Shown here one piece after another: positions 27,357-36,674 of a stretch of 64,000 bases of DNA. Position numbers and translations under genes: made by a program. Source of the DNA: Spirosoma sp. KCTC 42546 (lineage in GTDB: Bacteria > Bacteroidota > Bacteroidia > Cytophagales > Spirosomataceae); contig NZ_CP041360.1 of assembly GCF_006965485.1 (NCBI RefSeq), positions 3,948,501 to 4,012,500 of the forward strand, read 5' to 3'. The notes under the pieces were generated by a model. The model did no database searches. It was not told where the DNA came from and worked only from the letters and a program-made list of their open reading frames with translations. The stretch's first letter is position 1, and each line of letters starts with the position of its first letter.

Positions 27357-30300
27357 TTAAGGAGCCTTGGGCGAATAGCCGGTTAGTGCATCCTGTTCAA
27401 TAATCGATTGGTTATAGTGGGCCAGGGCGTCCAGATATTGCTCGCGAATGAGCCAGGCCTGTGTAGTGCTTTGCACAAATTCAACGTATTCAATATCGCC
27501 ACCCAGGTAACTCCGTTCGGCGGTTCGCAGAATCAGATTCGCCTGGGGTAAGGCGGAGGTCTCGTAATAGGAGAGCGTCATTACCGATTGACGATACTGC
27601 TGTTCCCGAATCGAAAGTTCACCCCGAAGCCGGTGTTGTTGGTACATCAATTGACGATCAGCGATCTGACCCTGAAGCCGGGCCGCTTCCAGTCTGGCCC
27701 GTAACGGCGTTAGGAAGAGGGGGAGCGAAACACCAACCTGATAGACGCCAAATCCACCTCGTCGTTCAATGGATTGCGATAAATACCCTACCCGAACATC
27801 CGGCCAAAAGCGTTGCTGTTCCAGATTGATCTGACGACGACTTAGCTCAACATGCGCACGTTGGAGTGCCAGGATTGGAGTAGACTCCAAGGCTGCGGGC
27901 AAGAGCGGTTGGCTTACTTTCATTGAGCTGGTTGTATCGATAACTACTGGCTCGTTCACCTGTAGTAACATGGCCAGTTGCTGCCTGCCAATCCCAATTT
28001 CAGATTGGAGGACTGCTAGTCGGTTCTGGATATCGCGTTGCCGGGTTTCGGCCGTTACGCGCTCCAGCTGATTGGTTTCACCAGTGCGGTAGCGGATACC
28101 AGCCGCCCGGGATGCCCGTTGGTACAACGTATCCTGGGCCTGGAATAGGCTAAGCCGTTCGTAATTGAGTCGAAGGGTATAAAAGACGGACCGAATCTCA
28201 CGTATCAGTTCAGTTCGGTGGAGGGCTGCTTGCTGTTGGGCTAGCTGTTGCTGCGACTGATTTAGTTTTTTCTGAGCCACGTACACAGAGGGCATCGCCA
28301 GCGACTGCATGACCACCAAACTATGGTCGATGGGATAGGACTGAATCTGTCCGCGTTGGTAATCGACGGTGGTTCGGGGAATGTCCCAGGCAGTTTTCGT
28401 CAACTGTTCTGTCACTCTGACGCCCAGATTGCTGGCCTGTAGCGCACCGTTGTTTTGCAACGCCACGGTAATTGCCTGGTCAATGGATAGGGGAGCCGGT
28501 GTTGATTGGGACCTGGCAGTTGTAGGACTAGCCAGCCCAGCCAATAGGAACAATCCCGCAAGACTCTGTAAAACAGTAGGTTGTCGACCGGATTCCCGGC
28601 GACGTACGCTACGAGAGGTAACCAGGCTATATAATACAGGCAAAACCACCAGCGTAAGGAGGGTGGCCGATACCAGACCCCCAATCACGACCGTTGCTAA
28701 GGGCTTCTGAACTTCGGCCCCGGCTGAACTCGACAAGGCCATCGGCAGAAAACCCAGCGACGCCACCGCGGCAGTCATGACAACCGGGCGGAACCGAACC
28801 GCTGTGCCTGCTTTCACCCGCTCTACTACATCCGTGATGCCTTCTTCGGCGAGCTGATTAAAATAGCTGATCAGTACAATGCCGTTCAGGACCGCGATGC
28901 CAAAGAGCGCAATAAAGCCAACCCCCGCCGAAATACTGAAGGGCATACCGCGTACCCAAAGTGCCAGCACCCCGCCGATGGCAGAAAGAGGAATAGCCGA
29001 GAAGATCATCAGGGCCTGTGCCATCGAACCAAAGGTGAAAAAAAGTAGTAACCCAATCAGGACCAGGGCCAGTGGCACCGCAATAGCCAGTCGCTCCTTC
29101 GCTTTAACCAGATTCTCAAACTGCCCACCGTAGCTGTAACTGTAGCCTGCCGGTAGGGGTACCTCTTTCTCCAGAATGGTTTTCATCTCCCCGACCAGAC
29201 TTTCAACATCGCGGCCCCGGACGTTGATCCCCAGGGTGATCCGTCGCCGGGCATTGTCCCGGGAAATCTGCATCGGTGCGTTTTGGTAGCTGATGGTGGC
29301 CAGCTGATCCAGCGGAACCTGCTGGCCGTTGGGCAAATCGACGTATAACTGGCGAATGTTGTCGATGTCCTGCCGATACGTACTATCGAGCCGCGCGACC
29401 AGATCGAAACGTTTCTCCCCTTCGAAAACAACACCAGCCGTTTCCCCGGCAAAGGCTGTTTTCAGGATGCGGTTCAGGCTCGCTACAGAAACCCCATATT
29501 GCGCCAACCGGGGTCGGTTGTAGGAAACCAGCATTTGTGGCAATCCACTGATCTGTTCCACCTTCAGGTCGGCCACGCCCGGGATAGACGTTAGTTTAGC
29601 GGCTGCCTGATTGGCTTTTTTGAACAGGATGGCAAGGTCTTCGCCGTAAATTTTAACGGCAATATCCGACTTTACGCCTGTCATTAATTCATTGAAGCGT
29701 AGCTGAATGGGTTGGGTGAATTCCAGATTCAGGCCGGGTAAGACCCGTAATGCCCGCTCCATTTTCATCAACAGTTCTTCCTTAGTCGAAGCCGTTGTCC
29801 AGTCTGCCTGATCTTTCAGGACAACAATAACGTCGGCCGCTTCAATGGGCATGGGGTCTGTCGGGATTTCTGCCGTGCCAATCTTGGAAATAACTTCCTT
29901 CACTTCCGGGAAGCCGCTTTTAAGAATGGTTTCCAACCGGCGGGTTGTTTCAATTGTCTGGGAGAGCGACGAGCCTGGTTTTAGGGTTAAACTAATAGCA
30001 ATATCCCCCTCGTCCAGATTCGGAATAAACTCACCACCCAGGGTGCCAAATAGCCCAACTGTTCCGGCCAGCAGGAGTACAGAGGCAGCTAAAACACTTT
30101 TTTGCCACCGTAAGGACCCAGTCAGTAAGGGCGCGTACACGCGGTAAAGGGCCTTCATGATTCGGTCGGCCAGGGTACCTTCTTCCTGGATATCCTGCCG
30201 CAAAAGGGTAGCTGCCATCATTGGTACATAAGTCACACAGAGCAGCATAGCCCCAATTATGGCGAAACCAACCGTCAGGGCCATCGGGCGAAACATCTTT

Positions 30301-31694
30301 CCCTCAATACCCGTCAGTGATAAAATAGGAAAGTAGACGATCAGAATAATAAGCTGACCAAACAGGGCCGATCGCATCAGCCGACTGGCGGAGTCCAGCG
30401 CAATTTCATCCATGGACTGCGAGCGGCTGGCCCGCGTGTGAACGATCTGAAAAATCATACTCTCCACAATAATGACGGCCCCATCGACCAGCAGGCCAAA
30501 ATCAATAGCGCCTAAACTCATCAGATTGGCCGATACGCCGAAGACATGCATCATGCCCAGTGCGAAGAGCATACAAAGCGGAATCACCGATGCAACGACC
30601 AGACCCGCTCGCCAGTTGCCCAGTAAGAGCAGTAAAACACTCATCACAATCAGTCCCCCTTCGAGCAAATTCTTGGTAACCGTGTGGATGGCTTTGTCAA
30701 TGAGTACTTTACGGTCCTGGAAGGGCTCAATTACCAGACCCGGTGGCAGACTTTTCTGAATGTCGGCCATCCGGCTTTTCACCCCTTCAATGGTTTTCTC
30801 AGAAGAAGCCCCTTTTAACATCAACACAATTCCGCCCACTACTTCGCCCCGGCCGTTGCGGGTCATTGCGCCGTACCGAACGGCATGACCAAACCCCACC
30901 TGCGCTACATCCCGAACGAGTACAGGTGTCGGCCCCAGGTTCTTGACCACAATCTGACCAATTTCGTCGGGGCTTTTGACCATGCCCTCTCCGCGAATAA
31001 AAAAGGCTTCCGGCCCTTTTTCTATATAGCTTCCTCCCGTGTTGGCATTGTTCGTGGACAAGGCATCGACCACTTCAGTGAGGGTTGTATTCATACCCCT
31101 GAGCCGTTCCGGGTCAATGCTTACCTCATATTCTTTCAAATAGCCGCCCAGACTACTAATATCCACCACGCCGGGGACCCCCGCCAGTTGTCGTTTGATC
31201 AGCCAATCCTGGATGGTACGTAGATCGGTGGCGGAGTACTGGGATTCAAAGCCTTCTTTAGGGCGGACAACGTACTGATAAATTTCCCCTAACCCCGTTG
31301 TGATGGGTGCTAACTGAGGCTTACCTGCGGTTAGTTCGGCTTCAATGGTTTTCAACTGTTCCGTAACTAACTGCCTGGCCTGTAAGGTGGGCGTAGCTTC
31401 CTCAAAAACCACCGTAATGACCGATAACCCAAAGCGGGAGATTGATCGGATTTCAGTAACCCCCGGTACATTGCGGAGGGTTGTTTCGAGCGGGAAGGTG
31501 ATAAATTGTTCGGTTTCCTGAGCAGCCAGTGAGGGTGCCTGCGTAATAACCTGAACCTGATTGTTGGTAATATCCGGAATGGCGTCGATAGGAAGCTGGC
31601 TGAGGGCATAGGTTCCCCAGGCAATCAGCGCCACGACACCCAGCACCACCATCAGTTTTTGATGGATGCTGAACTGAATGATTTTTTGCAGCAT
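27357..31694 (-). CDS. CzcA-type heavy-metal RND pump fused to a TolC-like outer-membrane factor
   Basis: 1445 residues from ATG at 31694. Residues 1 to about 1030 are a CzcA/CusA RND transporter: N-terminal helix, ITNNQVQVITQAPSLA, the charged helix-4 motif GAIDFGLLVDGAVIIVES, and 12 membrane helices in two halves. After a basic linker, a second signal-like hydrophobic segment (LQSLAGLFLLAGLASPTTARS, about 1040-1060) leads into a TolC/CzcC-type domain to the end (QAITVALQNNGALQASN, long coiled coils). Such fusions are known in Bacteroidetes. It forms with CzcB a complete efflux path in two polypeptides. The metal is not predictable. Confidence 0.92.
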   Translation of the reverse strand: MLQKIIQFSIHQKLMVVLGVVALIAWGTYALSQLPIDAIPDITNNQVQVITQAPSLAAQETEQFITFPLETTLRNVPGVTEIRSISRFGLSVITVVFEEATPTLQARQLVTEQLKTIEAELTAGKPQLAPITTGLGEIYQYVVRPKEGFESQYSATDLRTIQDWLIKRQLAGVPGVVDISSLGGYLKEYEVSIDPERLRGMNTTLTEVVDALSTNNANTGGSYIEKGPEAFFIRGEGMVKSPDEIGQIVVKNLGPTPVLVRDVAQVGFGHAVRYGAMTRNGRGEVVGGIVLMLKGASSEKTIEGVKSRMADIQKSLPPGLVIEPFQDRKVLIDKAIHTVTKNLLEGGLIVMSVLLLLLGNWRAGLVVASVIPLCMLFALGMMHVFGVSANLMSLGAIDFGLLVDGAVIIVESMIFQIVHTRASRSQSMDEIALDSASRLMRSALFGQLIILIVYFPILSLTGIEGKMFRPMALTVGFAIIGAMLLCVTYVPMMAATLLRQDIQEEGTLADRIMKALYRVYAPLLTGSLRWQKSVLAASVLLLAGTVGLFGTLGGEFIPNLDEGDIAISLTLKPGSSLSQTIETTRRLETILKSGFPEVKEVISKIGTAEIPTDPMPIEAADVIVVLKDQADWTTASTKEELLMKMERALRVLPGLNLEFTQPIQLRFNELMTGVKSDIAVKIYGEDLAILFKKANQAAAKLTSIPGVADLKVEQISGLPQMLVSYNRPRLAQYGVSVASLNRILKTAFAGETAGVVFEGEKRFDLVARLDSTYRQDIDNIRQLYVDLPNGQQVPLDQLATISYQNAPMQISRDNARRRITLGINVRGRDVESLVGEMKTILEKEVPLPAGYSYSYGGQFENLVKAKERLAIAVPLALVLIGLLLFFTFGSMAQALMIFSAIPLSAIGGVLALWVRGMPFSISAGVGFIALFGIAVLNGIVLISYFNQLAEEGITDVVERVKAGTAVRFRPVVMTAAVASLGFLPMALSSSAGAEVQKPLATVVIGGLVSATLLTLVVLPVLYSLVTSRSVRRRESGRQPTVLQSLAGLFLLAGLASPTTARSQSTPAPLSIDQAITVALQNNGALQASNLGVRVTEQLTKTAWDIPRTTVDYQRGQIQSYPIDHSLVVMQSLAMPSVYVAQKKLNQSQQQLAQQQAALHRTELIREIRSVFYTLRLNYERLSLFQAQDTLYQRASRAAGIRYRTGETNQLERVTAETRQRDIQNRLAVLQSEIGIGRQQLAMLLQVNEPVVIDTTSSMKVSQPLLPAALESTPILALQRAHVELSRRQINLEQQRFWPDVRVGYLSQSIERRGGFGVYQVGVSLPLFLTPLRARLEAARLQGQIADRQLMYQQHRLRGELSIREQQYRQSVMTLSYYETSALPQANLILRTAERSYLGGDIEYVEFVQSTTQAWLIREQYLDALAHYNQSIIEQDALTGYSPKAP

Positions 31695-31783
31695 GAAAAA
31701 GGTAACTCGTTGAGAAATAAAGAACAAGTGACCGCGCTTCTGTCGGAGACAAAGGCAGGGACACTCGATAAGTCAAGCGAGAA

Positions 31784-32176
31784 TTACCCTATGCGAGGAG
31801 GTTGAAACAGAAAGGGGGCTTGCAGAAAGGAGTACAGATTTTCGTACGCAAACCGAACGGGTAATCGGAGAATAAGGCTTGAAAGCTGATCAGGACGCCA
31901 TTGCAACTGGGTTAAGATAAACACAAATCCCGCCGACAGGTGATTGTACATGGGCAGTTTTACGCCCTGATGGGGTGTCTTCGCGTGTTTGGACGCAGTG
32001 TTATAATGAAGGTCCAGAAACTGCCAGAAGTCAAACCCGGCTCCGGCCGTTTTTTTATGCAACTGATAATGGACAAGAAGTCCGGGGAGTTTATATACTT
32101 CCTCTACGTCAGTCTGCGGGAACAAACTGCCGGCCAGCATGAGTATACCCAGAAAAAGAGCCAGCGCGGATTTCAT
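31784..32176 (-). CDS. Exported leader protein of the metal-efflux operon, unknown function
   Basis: 130 residues with a signal peptide (ALALFLGILMLAGSLFPQ). The mature part is rich in His, Phe and Leu (LLVHYQLHKK, FDFWQFLDLHYN). It precedes the czcA fusion by 89 bp on the same strand. I recall uncharacterised proteins of this style at the head of Bacteroidetes cation-efflux operons. The His content could fit metal binding in the periplasm, but no defined motif is seen. Confidence 0.7.
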   Translation of the reverse strand: MKSALALFLGILMLAGSLFPQTDVEEVYKLPGLLVHYQLHKKTAGAGFDFWQFLDLHYNTASKHAKTPHQGVKLPMYNHLSAGFVFILTQLQWRPDQLSSLILRLPVRFAYENLYSFLQAPFLFQPPRIG

Positions 32177-32180
32177 GGGG

Positions 32181-32188
32181 CAAAGGTA
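32181..32188 (-). promoter_or_regulatory. TAnnTTTG -7 box directly before the efflux operon
   Basis: TACCTTTG on the minus strand ends 4 bp before the ATG at 32176, the same tight spacing as at hisS and the porin. Confidence 0.4.
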
Positions 32189-32228
32189 GGGCTCAATCGG
32201 CGTACTTCCGCGTCAAGGAGGCATTTGG

Positions 32229-32477
32229 TCAAAATACCTCGTTCCGCTCACCCGTTTCCTGCCAGTCGGCGTCCATCTCCTGAAACCGTTGCGCTACCCG
32301 CGTCAGAAAAGGCGTATCGAGCATGGTGGGAACGGCTTCCGGGTCGCTAATGTCCATTTCACTGATCTTATACGTCTGCTCATAGGGACCGGCTTCAATT
32401 TTGACGATATATTTGCCATTCCAGGCGTAAAGGCCTATGCGGAACTGAGGGTGGGGAATATCCTGAACGAAACGCAT
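32229..32477 (-). CDS. Conserved hypothetical protein (82 aa)
   Basis: Starts MRFVQDIPHPQFRIGLYAWN and continues with YIVKIEAGPYEQTYKISEMD. A small acidic alpha/beta protein without signal peptide or membrane segment. I recall similar sequences as conserved hypotheticals in Cytophagales; function unknown. ATG at 32477 fits the family start; the frame opens further up (32549) through the hairpin region, which is rejected. It is divergent from the TPR lipoprotein. Confidence 0.7.
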   Translation of the reverse strand: MRFVQDIPHPQFRIGLYAWNGKYIVKIEAGPYEQTYKISEMDISDPEAVPTMLDTPFLTRVAQRFQEMDADWQETGERNEVF

Positions 32478-32489
32478 TTTTATTGAATA

Positions 32490-32617
32490 ATTGTTAATGT
32501 ATAATGAATAACGACTTGTTAACAGCGTATCAAAACTGTGTGGAGACAAAGGTAGGCAACGCAGTTTGTCATCTACTTCTCAAATCGTTATTCATTCTTC
32601 ATTGTTCATTATACATT
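32490..32617. repeat. Wide-loop hairpin of AATGTATAATGAAT / ATTCATTMTTCATT words
   Basis: Left arm 32490-32518 and right arm 32581-32617 are imperfect complements across a 62-bp loop. The right arm consists of TTCATT-type words. It overlaps the start of the 32504 ORF, and the right arm encodes its hydrophobic signal segment. Confidence 0.65.
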
Positions 32618-33595
32618 CTCTCCTGTGGAAACGAAACCGACGAAGCGGCTCAGTTTTTTCTGAAGGGGAATGTGCAGCTCCAGAAACGCGAGTATAAGGA
32701 AGCCATTCGGTATTATTCGGAAGCGATCGGTAAAAAGCCCGATTTTGCCGATGCGTATAACAATCGGGGATTAGCGAAATTCCGAAACGATGACCGGGAA
32801 GGCGCTCTGGCTGATTACACCCGAGCTATCGATGCAGACCCTGATTTCGGGACGGCCTATTTTAACCGGGCGGAAGTTCGACTGGAAACCGGCGACGCGG
32901 CAGGCAGCCTGGCGGATCTCGAACGAATTGAGAAGCAATACCAGGATTCTACCTTTTACCAGACCCGATTAGCGGATACCTACGTTCGACTCAACAAGGT
33001 GTCGCAGGCGCAAACGGCCTATGATCGGGCCCTGCAACTCAAGCCCGACAATGTTGAAGCCCTCACCAATCGGGGGGCGTTGTATTTTAGTCAGAAAGCC
33101 TACAAAGAAGCTGACGCCGACATCCGGCAGGCATTGAAACTGAAACCAAATCAGGATGCCGCGCTCAATAACCTGAGTTTATTACTGGCGCATGCCGGAA
33201 ACTATGCCGAAGCACTTACGTATGTTGATCGCGCGTTAAGTCATCAACCCCGGCAGCCTTATTACCTGAATAATAAGGCCTATCTGCTGCTGAAATTGAA
33301 CCGCCCGGGCGAGGCCCTGCCACTGGTACAGGAATCGCTTCAACGTGATAACCAGAATGCCTGGGCGCATCATACGCTGGGTTTATACTGGCTGAGCCAG
33401 CAGCAACCCGATAAAGCCCTCTCCGAGTTTCGATTGGCCGAAAAACTGGATGCCTCCGTTGAGCAGCTTTATTATTATATAGGCACGGCGGAGCTGGCAG
33501 TCGGCAATAAAACCGGCGCCTGTGAAGCCTGGCAACGGGGCGAATCAGCAGGCGATGACCAGTCCCGACGCGAACGGGCGGATCGTTGCCGGTAG
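32504..33595 (+). CDS. TPR-repeat lipoprotein
   Basis: 363 residues in frame from ATG at 32504. About eight TPR units follow residue 47 (AQFFLKGNVQLQKREYKEAI, YNNRGLAKFRNDDREGALAD, and so on to the C-terminus). Just before them is SLFILHCSLYILSCGNETDE, a lipobox-like LSC with a preceding hydrophobic stretch, so the protein is probably a lipoprotein. The hydrophobic stretch is encoded by a repeat arm, and the true start may be a non-ATG codon inside it because residues 1-26 do not look like a normal n-region. Role: protein-protein scaffold, unknown partners. Confidence 0.75.
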   Translation: MNNDLLTAYQNCVETKVGNAVCHLLLKSLFILHCSLYILSCGNETDEAAQFFLKGNVQLQKREYKEAIRYYSEAIGKKPDFADAYNNRGLAKFRNDDREGALADYTRAIDADPDFGTAYFNRAEVRLETGDAAGSLADLERIEKQYQDSTFYQTRLADTYVRLNKVSQAQTAYDRALQLKPDNVEALTNRGALYFSQKAYKEADADIRQALKLKPNQDAALNNLSLLLAHAGNYAEALTYVDRALSHQPRQPYYLNNKAYLLLKLNRPGEALPLVQESLQRDNQNAWAHHTLGLYWLSQQQPDKALSEFRLAEKLDASVEQLYYYIGTAELAVGNKTGACEAWQRGESAGDDQSRRERADRCR

Positions 33596-33690
33596 AGCGT
33601 TTCACTCCATTAACTTTCCGAGTTGATAGACGGCTCATAAAAAGGGACAACTCAACGAACAATCGTGATTTGTCCCTGCCCGCAGTCAGG

Positions 33691-33943
33691 TCATCGGCCA
33701 CATTCACCGTGATAGTAGGCTATACTGCCTGAATTGGCCGTTGTGCGGGTAATGCTGAAGCCTAAACTCGACTCGCCCCCGCCACTGATAAAGGCCCCCG
33801 AATTCATCGTCAACGTCAACTGCCGATTCGCCAGGGAGGGCTTACCGTCCACTGCCCGTTATCGACGGCTACCGGGTTGTGCTCTCCACCTGCAACATTG
33901 ATGCTGGTCAGACTACCAGTAAACGACAGCGTGTAGCCACGTG
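33691..33943 (-). pseudogene. C-terminal relic of a secreted protein, frameshifted
   Basis: The minus strand first reads RGYTLSFTGSLTSINVAGGE and then HNPVAVDNGQWTVS, where the frame breaks near 33840. One frame over it continues LANRQLTLTMNSGAFISGGG, ESSLGFSITRTTANSGSIAY and YHGECGR with a stop at 33691-33693. Each half looks like real coding sequence, so this is the 3' end of a decayed gene with one frameshift and no 5' part. The family is not recognised. The rest of the 33596-33943 gap contains nothing else. Confidence 0.6.
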
Positions 33944-35236
33944 TCAATTCCGGTCAATGGCGAGCATCGTTTGCAGTAATACATTAGCTCCATTCCCAAT
34001 ATCGACTCCTTTCGAGAATTCTTTGGGTGAATGACTGATACCACCCACACTGGGGATGAAAATCATGCCCACCGGCGCAATTTGTGCTATTTCCTGCGAA
34101 TCATGCCCGGCCCCGCTTTGCATATACCGGTACGAGAATCCCAGCGCTTTGGCCGAACTTATGATTTTATCCTGAATCGGTTTGGCCGTGAGGGCAGGTG
34201 TTACGCCTACAGACGACTTCTTGAAGATGATGGTTGTTTCGGAAGCTTTGGCAATTTCCCTGGCTTTTGCTTCGACCTCATGAAACAGGCTCCAGATTTT
34301 ATCGTACGACAAATCCCGGATTTCCACGCCCAGTACTACCTTGCCCGGAATGACATTGTAGGCACCAGGCTCAACCGCCAGTTTTCCAATGGTACCAACC
34401 TGCTTGCCTTCGTGGCTGGTAATTACCTCATTCAGCGCAATAATGAGTTTGGCCGCTGCCAACAGCGCATCGCGACGCATTGCCATCGGGGTGGTGCCCG
34501 CATGGTTGGGTACCCCTTCAACCGTTGCATCCCAGTGTTCGATCCCGACTATTCCTTCAACCACGCCGATCTGCTGATTTTCGGTCATTAAGATGCCGCC
34601 CTGTTCAATGTGCAGTTCGATAAAGGCAGTCAAATCTCCTTTTTTTCGGACCACTTTGTTCAGGCTATCCGGGTTACCGCCAATGGCCCGGATGCCATCG
34701 GCTATTGTCAGTCCACTTTGGGTGACCGACTTCAGGGCGTCAGGCGTGATTTTACCAATCATTGCACCACTACCAACCGTACCGCCTTCTTCATTGGCAA
34801 AAATGATCAGCTCCAGGGGGTGTTCCGTGACGTAATTGTTTTCGTTGAGGGTTTCAATGAGTTCCAGCCCACTAATGGAACCAACGGGACCATCGTAATT
34901 GCCTCCATTGGGGACGCTGTCGATATGGGAGCCAAAGGCGATGGGTTTCAGGGCCGGATTTTTTCCTTTTCGTTGGCCAATGATATTGCCTGCATAGTCG
35001 ATTTTTACATCGAGTCCGGCTTTTTTCATTAGCCCAATGAAGTAGGCTCTGCCTTCCTGATCGGCTTTGCTATACGCCACCCGCCCTATTCCGCCATTGG
35101 GCAGCTCGCCAAATTTTGATAACTCCAGCAGTCGGGTTTGAATTCGCTGCTGGTTGATTTTCAGATTGATTGGCTGTGCCTGGGCAATCGCTGTACATGA
35201 AACAAGGACAAGGCAAATGAGTAATGTGTTTTTCAT
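33944..35236 (-). CDS. Exported M20-family amidase (N-carbamoyl amino acid / allantoate hydrolase type)
   Basis: 430 residues with a signal peptide (LLICLVLVSCTAIAQAQ). Metal-site motifs of the hydantoinase/carbamoylase subfamily are present: FGSHIDSVPNGGNYDGPVG, NEEGGTVGSGAMIG, ELHIEQGGIL, the dimerisation segment GVPNHAGTTPMAMRRDAL and SGAGHDSQEIAQIAPVGMIF. It probably hydrolyses N-carbamoyl or ureido compounds in the periplasm with two divalent metals. Cytoplasmic members lack the signal, so location here is a feature of this lineage. It follows an alpha/beta hydrolase gene by 12 bp and is likely in one operon. Confidence 0.87.
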   Translation of the reverse strand: MKNTLLICLVLVSCTAIAQAQPINLKINQQRIQTRLLELSKFGELPNGGIGRVAYSKADQEGRAYFIGLMKKAGLDVKIDYAGNIIGQRKGKNPALKPIAFGSHIDSVPNGGNYDGPVGSISGLELIETLNENNYVTEHPLELIIFANEEGGTVGSGAMIGKITPDALKSVTQSGLTIADGIRAIGGNPDSLNKVVRKKGDLTAFIELHIEQGGILMTENQQIGVVEGIVGIEHWDATVEGVPNHAGTTPMAMRRDALLAAAKLIIALNEVITSHEGKQVGTIGKLAVEPGAYNVIPGKVVLGVEIRDLSYDKIWSLFHEVEAKAREIAKASETTIIFKKSSVGVTPALTAKPIQDKIISSAKALGFSYRYMQSGAGHDSQEIAQIAPVGMIFIPSVGGISHSPKEFSKGVDIGNGANVLLQTMLAIDRN

Positions 35237-35248
35237 GAATGGATATAG

Positions 35249-36127
35249 TTAGTCAAGCTGTGCCATGCCCTTTTTCTTTCGATAAGGCGTTTTGAAAAAA
35301 TCTCCGACAATCTGATTGAATAGATCTTTGTACGTAATCAGCGTTGAATGCCCGGAGTTGGGCAAAATCCACAAGTACGATTGCGGAATGGACTGGGCAA
35401 TGACCAGTGTGTGTTTGGGTAAAATTACATCGTTATCGCCACCAATTACCAGCGTAGGGCATTTTACTTTTTGTAAATCGGTGGTTGAAATATGGGGATG
35501 GCGGATCATCAGCGTAAGCAGCTTCTCCTGGGTTTTAACCGCCGGGATTTGCTGCACCTTGGCCAGACTATCGTTGGTGGAAACGATCCATTGAAAAAGG
35601 TCAGGTTCAACGGCGGTTGTGTCGGGCCATAGATTTGCGCCGGTAATAGCCAGTTTCTTTACCTTTTCGGGGTGCCGCATGGCTAGTAACAACCCGTCGA
35701 TTCCACCGTCACTCCAACCAATAACGTAGCATGAATCTACATGCAGCTGATTCAGCAGAGCGTTTAGATCGTCGGCCATCATTTCATACGTGAGGGAGTC
35801 GCTGGTGTCCGTCGATTTTCCCTGGGCCCGGCTATCCGCTACAATGACTTTGTAGTTTTTGGCGAAATAGGGAATCTGGTTCTTGAAGTTATTGATGGAG
35901 CCGCCGTTGCCATGAATCAACAGGAGTGGTTTCCCGGCGCCATAGACTTCATAATACATATTGAACCCCCGGATAGTGGCATAGTTTCCCACATTGGCGT
36001 TGTTGCCAAATTGTTTGTTGCCGGATGACGCAACCGGTAATGTCGATTGCGCAAACGAGGGTACCGTAAACAGAGTGGTTAGTAGCGAGAGGAGTAGTTT
36101 TTGGGAGTTGCTCATTGGGCTGGTCAT
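35249..36127 (-). CDS. Exported alpha/beta hydrolase
   Basis: 292 residues with a signal peptide (KLLLSLLTTLFTVPSFAQ). Alpha/beta-hydrolase landmarks: oxyanion segment LLIHGNGGS, nucleophile elbow GWSDGG (Ser), acid in VIGGDNDVILP and the C-terminal histidine in PNSGHST. The substrate is unknown. ATG at 36127 is used; ATG four codons later (MSNSQK) is equally possible. It is upstream of, and likely cotranscribed with, the M20 amidase. Confidence 0.87.
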   Translation of the reverse strand: MTSPMSNSQKLLLSLLTTLFTVPSFAQSTLPVASSGNKQFGNNANVGNYATIRGFNMYYEVYGAGKPLLLIHGNGGSINNFKNQIPYFAKNYKVIVADSRAQGKSTDTSDSLTYEMMADDLNALLNQLHVDSCYVIGWSDGGIDGLLLAMRHPEKVKKLAITGANLWPDTTAVEPDLFQWIVSTNDSLAKVQQIPAVKTQEKLLTLMIRHPHISTTDLQKVKCPTLVIGGDNDVILPKHTLVIAQSIPQSYLWILPNSGHSTLITYKDLFNQIVGDFFKTPYRKKKGMAQLD

Positions 36128-36212
36128 TGTTTTTAGGAAGACAATATACCGAACTTAATGAACCTTATACGCTTCCAGCTCAATCTGGGTTGGAAGTCTA
36201 AGCGGTGACTGT

Positions 36213-36272
36213 TAACCGGGCCTGGTAACTACCAACGTGACAACTCGCTGGTAGATACCAGGCAGTTGGTTA
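36213..36272. terminator. Hairpin at the 3' end of the 36270 gene
   Basis: TAACCGGGCCTGGTA... at 36213 pairs imperfectly with ...TACCAGGCAGTTGGTTA ending at 36272. It includes the stop codon of the minus-strand gene. A terminator role is likely, but no T-run is seen. Confidence 0.45.
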
Positions 36273-36674
36273 TACTTTACTTTCTGGATACACCTTTTTG
36301 TGCTGGGCCACGAGTATCGTGTACTGTTCCGGGGTTAAGATTGCTTTATAAGCGCGCACCTTATCGTCTTCAACACCTATGGCCAGCGTTCGTAATTTTT
36401 TTTGATTCATGCCGGATGCTTTCAGCTTCTTTACCCCATCGTTGTAATTCACAACCGCATTGGTAATAATTTCTTTCGCCTTCGGAAGTTGCTGATCGGT
36501 GAGCTTCAGCCGTTGTTTATCCGCTTTTATAACGGCTTTAACAATCATGCCGATGGTCGTGCCATTGTTGAGGAAGACAAATTTCTCATTTTCAACGGAG
36601 GAGGGTTTGGTCTGGGCTACCATACCCGTTGATGAGCCAAGCAGTAGCGCGAAGGCGACAATGTAATTTTTCAT
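36270..36674 (-). CDS. Small exported protein of unknown function
   Basis: 134 residues from ATG at 36674, signal peptide KNYIVAFALLLGSSTGMVAQ. The mature part is helical and Lys-rich (AVIKADKQRLKLTDQQLPKA, KLKASGMNQKKLRTLAIGV) and ends with ILTPEQYTILVAQHKKVYP. The segment LTPEQ near the C-terminus resembles Spy/CpxP-like periplasmic helical proteins, but the family assignment is weak. An extension to 36752 is rejected because the signal peptide fits the later ATG. Confidence 0.7.
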   Translation of the reverse strand: MKNYIVAFALLLGSSTGMVAQTKPSSVENEKFVFLNNGTTIGMIVKAVIKADKQRLKLTDQQLPKAKEIITNAVVNYNDGVKKLKASGMNQKKLRTLAIGVEDDKVRAYKAILTPEQYTILVAQHKKVYPESKV

